The notes beneath the pieces are model-generated. The model had not been told where the DNA came from, did not search any database, and saw nothing but the letters and a program-made list of their open reading frames with translations. The position numbers were made by a program, and so were the translations under genes. A stretch of 16,045 nucleotides of DNA from Desulfobacteraceae bacterium (GTDB lineage: Bacteria; Desulfobacterota; Desulfobacteria; Desulfobacterales; Desulfosalsimonadaceae), in NCBI GenBank assembly GCA_027353395.1, contig DAIEHU010000025.1, forward strand, positions 1-16,045. Reading direction: 5' to 3'. Of this stretch, positions 9,601 through 14,599 are shown piece by piece; positions within the stretch are counted from its first letter, which is position 1; each line of letters begins with the position of its first letter.

Positions 9601-11029
9601 CCACCAGAAGGGAGACCAGCACCGCAAACGCAACGGTGATGCCGAACTGGAAAAAAAACCGGCCCACGATTCCTTTCATGTAGGCGATGGGTACAAACAC
9701 GGCGATGATGGAAAAAGTGGTGGCCATTACCGCAAGACCGATTTCACTGGTTCCTTCACGGGCCGCTTTCATGTGGTCCGGGTCATTTTCAAGATGGCGG
9801 ACGATATTCTCCCGAACCACGATGGCGTCGTCGATCAGGAGTCCGATGGCCAGCGACAGGGCCATCAATGTCATGACATTTAAGGTCATGCCCATCCAGT
9901 TCATGATGATAAAGGATGAAATGACCGATATCGGCAGGGTCAGTCCGGTGATGACCGTGGACCGCCAGGAGTTTAAGAACAAAAAGACGATGAAAATAGT
10001 CAGAAAAGCGCCGATGATGATGGTTTCCTGAACATCCTTCACCGAGTCCCGGATCATCAGTGAACCATCCCGGACCACTTCCAGGTAAACATCTTTGGGC
10101 AGGCCCGCGGAAATCGCCTGAACCGATTTCCGCACCCGGTCCACCACCTCCACGGCGTTGGACCCGGATTGTTTGTAAATGTCAATGGCCACCGCCGGCG
10201 TGGAATCCACATATGCGAAGGTTTTGGGCTCTTCGACCCCGTCCACGATATCGGCGATTTCTCCCAGAAGTATCGGACGATCTCCCCGCCGTGCGATCAC
10301 CATGGTCTTGAACTCCTCCACATTGACCGCCTTGCCGGTGATGCGCAGGGGATATTCCGAGGCGCTTTGTTTCAGCCGCCCCAGCGGGATATTGAGGTTT
10401 TCCTGCCGAACGCCATTGATGACTTCATCCACTCCCATATTTAATGCCGTCAGCCGGTCCGGCTTCAGGTTAATCGCTATCTCCCGCTTGGCGGTACCGA
10501 CAAGGCTCACTTTGCCAACGCCCGGAATATTTTCCAGCCGGTGCTTGATTTTTTTATCAATCATCAGCGTCAGTTCCCGAGGGCCAATGCTTTTTGATCG
10601 CAGGGCCAGGGACACCAAGGGTTTATTGGCGATATCCATTTTCGTGATGATGGGTTCTTCGATATCCTGGGGGAGATCGCCCCGGATGGCGCTGACTTTG
10701 GTACGCACGTCCTGAGCCACATCATCGATTTTCATTTCCAAATGGAATTCCACAACCACCAAAGAAACGCTTTCCCTGGAAACAGACCTGACGTGTTTGA
10801 CGCCCGGAATGGTGTTGACTGTTTCTTCAATGCGGCGGCTCACTTCGCGTTCAATGGTTTCGGGTGCTGCGCCTTCCAGAACAGTGGTGATGGTGACGAC
10901 AGGCACTTCCACATTCGGCCACATATCAATGGACAACCGGCGATAGGAAAAAATGCCCAGGGTCACCAGCGCCAGCATGATGACGGCGGCAAACACCGGG
11001 CGTTTGATGGATATATCTGAAATCAGCAT
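6635..11029 (-). CDS. RND (HAE1-like) efflux permease fused in frame to a TolC-type outer-membrane factor
   Basis: Residues 1-1025 are a complete RND permease: N-terminal ISIKRPVFA, TM1, porter domain loops, TM4 with the proton-relay pair D400-D401 (GLLIDDAIVVREN), second porter half, and TKNAILLVDYAN (Lys near 927). The Asp pair and loop style suggest an HAE1 drug/lipid pump, not a metal pump. The frame then runs without a stop through a basic stretch (KKIKG, 1021-1025), a hydrophobic helix (1028-1043) and a signal-peptidase-like SQA-GE (1044-1048). It enters about 418 residues of TolC/OEP sequence with two helical repeats and a DVEDAELNL segment. A normal RND permease is about 1,030 residues and the OMF is normally a separate gene. 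No good internal ATG with ribosome-binding site exists at the junction. The gene starts 2 bp after the membrane-fusion protein stop, so the two form one operon. It converges with the kinase gene. Confidence 0.88.
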   Translation of the reverse strand: MLISDISIKRPVFAAVIMLALVTLGIFSYRRLSIDMWPNVEVPVVTITTVLEGAAPETIEREVSRRIEETVNTIPGVKHVRSVSRESVSLVVVEFHLEMKIDDVAQDVRTKVSAIRGDLPQDIEEPIITKMDIANKPLVSLALRSKSIGPRELTLMIDKKIKHRLENIPGVGKVSLVGTAKREIAINLKPDRLTALNMGVDEVINGVRQENLNIPLGRLKQSASEYPLRITGKAVNVEEFKTMVIARRGDRPILLGEIADIVDGVEEPKTFAYVDSTPAVAIDIYKQSGSNAVEVVDRVRKSVQAISAGLPKDVYLEVVRDGSLMIRDSVKDVQETIIIGAFLTIFIVFLFLNSWRSTVITGLTLPISVISSFIIMNWMGMTLNVMTLMALSLAIGLLIDDAIVVRENIVRHLENDPDHMKAAREGTSEIGLAVMATTFSIIAVFVPIAYMKGIVGRFFFQFGITVAFAVLVSLLVAFTLDPMLSSRWLDPDIQGQGKRRFFTRWLDAFNRGFDGLADRYQRVVGWALDHRKSMLLIALVSFILGIQLFTTIEKSFIPVYDQSEFILKFKSAPNASLDETKGRVLKVLEALKQYPEIKYTYSTIGAGDWSTVQNAVIFVKLTEKGERKRGQYEIMSDVRRKLSTVAGIIPSIEDAGRMDDRKPLLISVRGDDLDQLKSYGALIKRDLTRIARIEDLEMTLEYDIPEYRLTVDRQKATDAGLSSGTIARTIGALVAGSVITTYEDKDGDAVDVRVRLPEALRRNPAQLNDLRMVVHGLPGKSALIPLSNIVTYTMSNTPSEIDRYDLLREVVVSANLDQIPLGTATAKAKEITDQVAKTMPPGYRIMYYGESEDMEESFGYMAESLLLAIVFVYLILAAQFESFVQPFAIMLSLPLSIVGMVGMLTLTGDTINIMSLIGLILLMGLVTKNAILLVDYANVLRSRGLERREALITAGRTRLRPIIMTTLAMIFGMLPLSLALGAGSEMRAPMARAVIGGLITSTLLTLLIVPVVYSLLDDFIKKIKGQHIAAALIATGMIFMSVVSQAGEMPETIVRTISLKEARQIAVQKNKDILKAKESTRSVEGFYLEQRSSAWPQLSIKSYVDQSEDESRKAMGGGLFDVPTDQRFGALEAKLSQVIFTWGQVAAAIRGAGELMAASAQGVAVAEQAALRDVSIAFYDILLAKDLHGLAQQIITQKQRHYDEARKKFKAGTATDYDVLAASVSLDNAKPEAIRAENAIIMAKDRLRFLLGVNEAIDVNGSLDVTVAAYPEFDDVMAKTRSHRPEIFQLQHQIAAEGENVTISRGYNKPRLDFQSMYGFHDLSYGETNADGNAWSLGIFMTYPIFDSGKTKGLVMQAESQCRSLELDMEKLNDTLELQVRQAVNAVREAGEIVNALHETVAQAEKLLFMAEKGYEFGAMTRLDVEDAELNLKQAHISLSRGRRDYLVAQVTLAWVMGVTGEDR

Positions 11030-11031
11030 GA

Positions 11032-12255
11032 TTATTTGGCCTTTTTAGCGGAAATGATGGAAATTGCGTCTCCGTCCTTAATCTGAAATCCGCCGCGCAC
11101 AATGACCCTATCATCAGGCGCGAGCCCAGCCATCACCTCAACCATGTCCCCCGACGCATACCCGGTTTGAATATTGCGCTGCCGGGCCTTGTCCGCCGCC
11201 GCCACAAAGACCGTCGCCCGCCTTTGGTCCATGTCCCAGTTGATCAGGGCGGATTTGGGAATCTGCATGGCGTTTGCCCGTATCCCTGTTTTAATGAGTC
11301 CCTTCACAAACAGCCCGCCCTTAAGAAGGGGCGGATCATTTTTGACTTCCGCGATGATGTTGATGGAGCGGTCCGCTTCATTGACCACCGGGTTGATGAA
11401 ACCCACAACGCCGTTGAAGATTTTGCCTGGAATGGCGTCGGTCCAGAAATCCAGTTCCTGCCCAAGATTGACGTTTTTCAGTTCCCAGGAAGGTACGGCG
11501 CAGGTCAGATCCAGCACCCGGCTATCCACAATGCGGAACATTATTTTGGGCGAACCCACTTCACCCACCAAATCCCCTACATTGACCGAGCGATAGGCCA
11601 CCACCCCATTGATGGGTGCGTAAATCACGGCCTTTCCCAGCCTGGTCCGGGCATGCCGGACTTCTTCCTCCGCCACTTCGATCTGTGCCTTGATGGCGTC
11701 AATGCGGGCTTTCACCGCTTCCTTGGCGGTTCTGGCGTCATCCAGATTCTGCTGGGTCACCAGCCCCGCCTTGCTCAGGTTGGACAGACGCTCAAATTCC
11801 CGGGCCGCCTTGTTGGCCTCCACTTGTGCTTCCACCTGGCTGGCCTTGATCACGTTGACCGCGGCTTCGGCCTTTCGCAGCATGATGTCGCCCTCCCGGG
11901 TGTCCAGCTTGGCCAGGGCGTCCCCTTTTTTAACCTGCTGCCATTCGGTGACAAACACCTGGTTTACGATCCCCGCATATTCGGATTTAACATCGGTCTG
12001 ATACTTCGGGGACAATGTGCCCGTCACGTTAATGCCTTCAATAATATCCCTTGCCACCACCCGCGAGGTTTCAACGGCGATTATGGCATTCTCCAGCTTC
12101 AAGGGGGAATTCTCTTTCCGTTTGTCCCGGCAGCCGCTTAAGGCCACGATAAGAATCAATAGAAAAAAGGCAATAAAGCGGCGGCGCGCCATTTGATCTT
12201 CTGAAAACAGGAGCCGCCTCCCGGCGTTGTGAACATATTGAAATTCCGGCGTCAT
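11032..12255 (-). CDS. RND efflux membrane-fusion (periplasmic adaptor) lipoprotein
   Basis: This adaptor bridges the inner-membrane pump and the outer-membrane channel. From the ATG at 12255 it has 407 residues. A hydrophobic segment ends in the lipobox LSGC with C42, so it is probably lipid-anchored. It is followed by the biotinyl-lipoyl half motif (KSEYAGIVNQVFV, then VKKGDALAKLD), a helical hairpin of about 90 residues, the second lipoyl half (YAPINGVVAYRSVNVGDLV), and beta-barrel and membrane-proximal domains ending VIVRGGFQIKDGD. A strong GGAGG (12264-12268) 8 bp upstream and a promoter at 12307-12280 support the 12255 start. This leaves an unusually long 21-residue region before the second Met (12192, MARRRF), which is the alternative start and gives a textbook lipoprotein signal. 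An open frame reaches 12360, but that lies upstream of the promoter. It is the first gene of the efflux operon. Confidence 0.87.
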   Translation of the reverse strand: MTPEFQYVHNAGRRLLFSEDQMARRRFIAFFLLILIVALSGCRDKRKENSPLKLENAIIAVETSRVVARDIIEGINVTGTLSPKYQTDVKSEYAGIVNQVFVTEWQQVKKGDALAKLDTREGDIMLRKAEAAVNVIKASQVEAQVEANKAAREFERLSNLSKAGLVTQQNLDDARTAKEAVKARIDAIKAQIEVAEEEVRHARTRLGKAVIYAPINGVVAYRSVNVGDLVGEVGSPKIMFRIVDSRVLDLTCAVPSWELKNVNLGQELDFWTDAIPGKIFNGVVGFINPVVNEADRSINIIAEVKNDPPLLKGGLFVKGLIKTGIRANAMQIPKSALINWDMDQRRATVFVAAADKARQRNIQTGYASGDMVEVMAGLAPDDRVIVRGGFQIKDGDAISIISAKKAK

Positions 12256-12279
12256 GTCTTTTTCCTCCAAAATGGAATT

Positions 12280-12307
12280 TTTATAAGGCCTTCGATGATG
12301 CTGTAAA
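12280..12307 (-). promoter_or_regulatory. Sigma-70 promoter for the efflux operon
   Basis: On the minus strand TTTACA (12307-12302) is separated by 16 bp from TATAAA (12285-12280). Each box matches the consensus at five of six positions. Transcription would begin near 12273, leaving a leader of about 18 nt that contains the GGAGG ribosome-binding site and leads to the ATG at 12255. Confidence 0.6.
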
Positions 12308-12329
12308 AAACCGATTTTCTGGCGGTTTT
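12307..12329. promoter_or_regulatory. Inverted repeat at the -35 edge of the efflux promoter, candidate operator
   Basis: AAAACCG (12307-12313) and CGGTTTT (12323-12329) form a perfect 7-bp dyad with a 9-bp spacer, touching the outer edge of the -35 box. TGTAAAA also occurs twice around it (12302 and 12328). The position suits a repressor or activator of the efflux operon, but no regulator gene is adjacent. Confidence 0.35.
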
Positions 12330-12360
12330 GTAAAATGCTCACGGGCAAGGCGCGCCGCAT

Positions 12361-12381
12361 ACGGACTTTTTACGAAGCCGT
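12361..12381. repeat. Bulged inverted repeat, possible dispersed element fragment
   Basis: ACGGACTT (12361-12368) and AAGCCGT (12375-12381) pair with one bulged A around a short TTTACG-type loop. A hairpin of this wording (ACGG..CTTTTTAC..AAGCCGT) recalls short repeats I have seen in other Desulfobacterota intergenic regions. Only one copy is visible in the window, so the repeat status is unproven. Confidence 0.3.
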
Positions 12382-12422
12382 CACTATTGACGTGATTGTC
12401 AAACCCTGAAGTCCCGGCATCA

Positions 12423-12471
12423 TAAAATGACTGACCATGGGTGTCAATATAAAGAACGATGGTTCATTTTA
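12423..12471. promoter_or_regulatory. Long imperfect inverted repeat in the divergent region
   Basis: TAAAATGA-ctg-ACCAT (12423-12438) faces ATGGT-TCATTTTA (12459-12471), giving 13 paired bases with a 3-nt bulge and a 20-bp spacer. It lies about 60 bp upstream of the crotonase promoter and could be a paired regulator site. Nothing else in 12256-12615 looks like a gene. Confidence 0.35.
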
Positions 12472-12533
12472 CATTAACCGCTTATCATTGCTCGATAATC
12501 AATAGCACGAGGGTTACGATGGCATCAAAACTG

Positions 12534-12562
12534 TTTTCAGATTCAACCGATTATGGCATAAT
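12534..12562 (+). promoter_or_regulatory. Extended -10 promoter for the crotonase gene
   Basis: TTTTCA (12534-12539) lies 17 bp upstream of CATAAT (12557-12562), which is preceded by TGG (12554-12556) as in extended -10 promoters. Start of transcription would be near 12569, giving a 47-nt leader with AGGAG at 12602-12606 before the ATG at 12616. Confidence 0.5.
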
Positions 12563-12615
12563 GCGATTCATCCCTCCGGTTAAAAACCCAAAAGCCAAAT
12601 AAGGAGAAAACGCAT

Positions 12616-13332
12616 ATGGAATCCCCGGTATTGTTCTCTGTCCTGAATCATGTGGCCGCCATCACCCTGAACCGCCCGGAAAGACGTAATGCGATCAATA
12701 AAGCATTGCTTACCGGGCTTTATAACTGTATCGAGCAGGTATCCAAAGATGAAGACATCCGGGTGGCGATTATCACCGGAAGCGGAAAATCATTCTGCTC
12801 CGGGATCGACCTTGAAGCCATTCTGACGGAAAATCTGTTTGATCCCAGGGGAGACGGGACGGACATGCCGGACATTTTCCAGAAATGCAGAAAGCCCATC
12901 ATCGGAGCGGTCAACGGCCATGCCATTACCGGCGGTTTTGAAATCGCGCTCAACTGCGACTTTTTAATCGCATCCGAAAACGCTTCTTTTGCCGACACCC
13001 ACGCAAAAGTGGGGATTCATCCGGGTTGGGGGATGACCCAGCTTCTGCAGCAGGCGATCGGACGGCGGCGGGCCCGGCAGATGTCGTTCACCTGTAAATT
13101 CATTTCAGCGAAAACCGCATGCGACTGGGGCCTGGTCAACGAAGTGACAACCCCGGAAAATCTGCTCACCAGGGCACAGGAAATCGCGACGGACATTTGC
13201 GCCATCAATCCGGCCATGGTTGCGACCATGAAGCGCCTCATCGACTATCGGGACACCGCCACCCTGGCGGATGCGTTTTCCCATGAACGGCAGGGATTTC
13301 AGGCGTTTGTCAAAACCAGCCTGGGAAAATAA
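12616..13332 (+). CDS. Crotonase / enoyl-CoA hydratase family protein with non-standard second catalytic position
   Basis: The 238-residue cytoplasmic product has the crotonase fold signatures: ITLNRPERRNAIN at the start, the oxyanion-hole CoA-binding segment FCSGIDL (residues 60-66), and NGHAITGGFEIALNCD with the first catalytic Glu at E109. In classical hydratases a second Glu sits in the FAQPE segment. Here the matching segment is FADTHAKVGIHPGWG, putting H129 at that position. A FADTHxxVGxxPGWG subgroup is common among proteins annotated as enoyl-CoA hydratase, but the missing Glu makes straightforward hydration of trans-2-enoyl-CoA uncertain. The protein is slightly short (usual about 260), missing part of the C-terminal helical trimerisation region. 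It has its own promoter and terminator, so it is probably monocistronic. Substrate unknown. Confidence 0.85.
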   Translation: MESPVLFSVLNHVAAITLNRPERRNAINKALLTGLYNCIEQVSKDEDIRVAIITGSGKSFCSGIDLEAILTENLFDPRGDGTDMPDIFQKCRKPIIGAVNGHAITGGFEIALNCDFLIASENASFADTHAKVGIHPGWGMTQLLQQAIGRRRARQMSFTCKFISAKTACDWGLVNEVTTPENLLTRAQEIATDICAINPAMVATMKRLIDYRDTATLADAFSHERQGFQAFVKTSLGK

Positions 13333-13366
13333 TTCTTAAATCAAAATCAGATTTTTCCCATGCAAA

Positions 13367-13398
13367 AATCAGGGTTTTCCTGATTGCTTTTTTCTTTT
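13367..13398 (+). terminator. Intrinsic terminator after the crotonase gene
   Basis: AATCAGG (13367-13373) and CCTGATT (13379-13385) form a perfect 7-bp stem with a GTTTT loop, followed by GC and a T-rich tract (TTTTTTCTTTT). It lies 34 bp after the stop codon. Confidence 0.8.
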
Positions 13399-13402
13399 GA
13401 CC

Positions 13403-13420
13403 TGATGTATACATACATCA
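13403..13420. promoter_or_regulatory. Perfect 18-bp palindrome, candidate operator upstream of the riboswitch
   Basis: TGATGTAT and ATACATCA are perfect 8-bp arms around a 2-bp AC centre. The GTATAC core resembles operators of GntR-type regulators. It sits just upstream of a TACAAT box (13438-13443), where a -35 element would be expected, and no good -35 sequence is present, which would suit an activator. No regulator gene is adjacent. Confidence 0.5.
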
Positions 13421-13476
13421 AACTGCAAAACGGCGTTTACAATAGAAAGCCGTGTTGATATTTTTGTTTGCAGTTT
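13420..13476 (+). promoter_or_regulatory. Nested inverted repeats around a -10 box before the riboswitch
   Basis: AAACTGCAAA (13420-13429) and TTTGCAGTTT (13467-13476) form a perfect 10-bp dyad. Inside it, ACGGC (13430-13434) and GCCGT (13449-13453) form a second dyad. TACAAT (13438-13443) lies between the arms and is the best -10 candidate for the riboswitch transcript. A further pairing, GGCGTTT (13432-13438) with AAACGCC (13483-13489), reaches the 5' edge of the aptamer. Whether these act as DNA sites or RNA structure depends on the true transcription start. Confidence 0.45.
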
Positions 13477-13481
13477 ATCAG

Positions 13482-13548
13482 AAAACGCCAAACCTGCCGC
13501 GAGGCAGGGACGGAAAGCCACGGATCTCCCTGAGACCGCCGGGTTGCC
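13482..13548 (+). ncRNA. GEMM-I (c-di-GMP class I type) riboswitch aptamer
   Basis: The RNA has the recognisable GEMM-I order. AAACC is followed by P2, CCTGCC (13493-13498) with GGCAGG (13503-13508), closed by a GCGA tetraloop of the GNRA type. Next is GACGGAAAGCCACGG (13509-13523) close to the conserved GACGCAAAGCCACGG, then P3 with GGaTCTC and GAGACC around a CCT loop, and the closing GCCGGGTTGCC (13538-13548). Class members bind c-di-GMP, and a subset found in Geobacter-like bacteria binds 3',3'-cGAMP; I cannot tell which from sequence alone. Two departures from consensus are visible: CGCC in place of the usual GGC before AAACC, and G in place of C in GACGC. It lies 140 bp upstream of the SGNH lipoprotein gene on the same strand. 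Confidence 0.88.
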
Positions 13549-13571
13549 TGAAAAGGAACCCGGCTTTTTTT
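13538..13571 (+). terminator. Intrinsic terminator forming the expression platform of the riboswitch
   Basis: GCCGGGTT (13538-13545) pairs perfectly with AACCCGGC (13557-13564). An inner CCT/AGG stem is capped by a GAAA tetraloop with one bulged G, and seven T follow (13565-13571). Its 5' arm is the same sequence that closes the aptamer, so aptamer and terminator are mutually exclusive. Ligand binding would therefore be expected to prevent termination (an ON switch). The overlap is seen; the direction of control is inferred. Confidence 0.85.
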
Positions 13572-13688
13572 ATGCTTTTCTCCGAATCGTCAGGAACCGC
13601 CCCAAAAATAAAAAAACCGGACGAACCAGGCAGGCATTTTGAAAAATTTCAGGAATTTTAAATTTTTACCGCAAACAAGGAGATCACC

Positions 13689-14441
13689 ATGAAAAAAACC
13701 GCTTTAAAGTCAAAATGTTTCACCATTGCTCTTGTTGCGCTGCTTTCCATTGCCTTTGGCGCATGCAGCCTGATCACCAAGCCCTATATCACCAACGCAG
13801 GCAACAACAAGATCGTTAATTTAGGCGATTCCATATTCGCGTTATCCGGCGGCATCAGTGACTATTTACACAGCTATGCGGGCAAGACCTTCCGCCGGTA
13901 CGCCACCTCCGGAGCGGAGTTGAACGGCGGCATCATTCAGCCCTCTGTCGCCTCCCAGTATGCCATGGCCAAAGCGGACTACGCCACTATCGACACCATT
14001 TTCATGGATGGCGGCGGAAACGACATCCTGATTCCCGCGACCATGTATTTTGACCCGTACAACTGCAAAGTCGACTGGTGGGAATCCGGCCTTTCTTCGA
14101 AATGCAAGTCCTTTATCGATGATATCTATGTGGAAACGGTTACGATGCTGAACCAGATGGGCCGGGATGGCGTCAAAAACATCATCTTTCAGGGCTACTA
14201 CAATATTAAGAATGGACTCCTGGGCACCACGGCGCTAAACCAGGCGGTGGCCTATGGCGACACCAAACTGGCCCTTGCGGTACAAAACGCCACGGCGGTG
14301 AACAATTACCGGGTTTTCATCGATCCGCGATCCAGTATCACCAATTCCGATATCATCATTGACGGCGTCCATCCGGCTGATTCAGGATCCAAAAAACTGG
14401 CCGGCCTGATCTGGAACAAACTGAAATATCTGCCGTATTAA
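13689..14441 (+). CDS. Secreted SGNH/GDSL-family hydrolase lipoprotein
   Basis: The 250-residue product begins with a lipoprotein signal (MKK, hydrophobic stretch, lipobox FGAC with C26). Block I is LGDSIF with nucleophile S48, block III is GGGND (N111-D112), and block V is DGVHP with D225 and H228, so the catalytic set of an SGNH hydrolase is complete. Such enzymes cleave ester bonds in lipids, acylated sugars or other acyl esters; the substrate cannot be told. Lipidation suggests attachment to the outer or inner membrane, facing the periplasm or outside. C126 and C139 could form a disulfide. AGGAG at 13678-13682 is well placed before the ATG. The gene lies under the GEMM-I riboswitch and is followed by a strong terminator, then by a Lif-like foldase gene. 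Slightly low GC in the leader is the only compositional oddity. Confidence 0.87.
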   Translation: MKKTALKSKCFTIALVALLSIAFGACSLITKPYITNAGNNKIVNLGDSIFALSGGISDYLHSYAGKTFRRYATSGAELNGGIIQPSVASQYAMAKADYATIDTIFMDGGGNDILIPATMYFDPYNCKVDWWESGLSSKCKSFIDDIYVETVTMLNQMGRDGVKNIIFQGYYNIKNGLLGTTALNQAVAYGDTKLALAVQNATAVNNYRVFIDPRSSITNSDIIIDGVHPADSGSKKLAGLIWNKLKYLPY

Positions 14442-14505
14442 TATATAAATTTCCAGGGAGCCGCTCGCCATTGTTCTGGCGCCGCTCCCGCATGAAACCG
14501 CCTCA

Positions 14506-14552
14506 GCCCTCATCAAAAATTGCCGCCAATTTTTGATGATGGCCTTTTTTTT
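14506..14552 (+). terminator. Strong intrinsic terminator after the SGNH gene
   Basis: CATCAAAAATTG (14511-14522) and CAATTTTTGATG (14527-14538) are perfect 12-bp arms around a CCGC loop. The stem extends through T-A, one mismatch and GCC/GGC (14506-14508 with 14541-14543), followed by eight T (14545-14552). It separates the SGNH gene from the Lif-like gene. Confidence 0.85.
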
Positions 14553-14558
14553 AAAATG

Positions 14559-14567
14559 TGGTATAGA
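14559..14567 (+). promoter_or_regulatory. Possible extended -10 promoter for the Lif-like gene
   Basis: TGG followed by TATAGA (14562-14567) directly downstream of the terminator fits an extended -10 element. No -35 match is seen at 17 bp spacing. It would give a leader of about 26 nt, with AAGG ending at 14590 as ribosome-binding site for the ATG at 14600. Confidence 0.4.
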
Positions 14568-14599
14568 CTTTTTTCACGGAACTCAAAAGGAAATCAGGC

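Noticed and set aside
11167..12141. 324-residue open frame antisense to the adaptor gene
   Set aside because: It is a shadow of a GC-rich gene; the opposite strand encodes a clear membrane-fusion protein with all expected motifs.
13452..13661. 69-residue open frame over the riboswitch region
   Set aside because: It spans the aptamer and terminator, has no ribosome-binding site or family resemblance, and is explained by the structured RNA.
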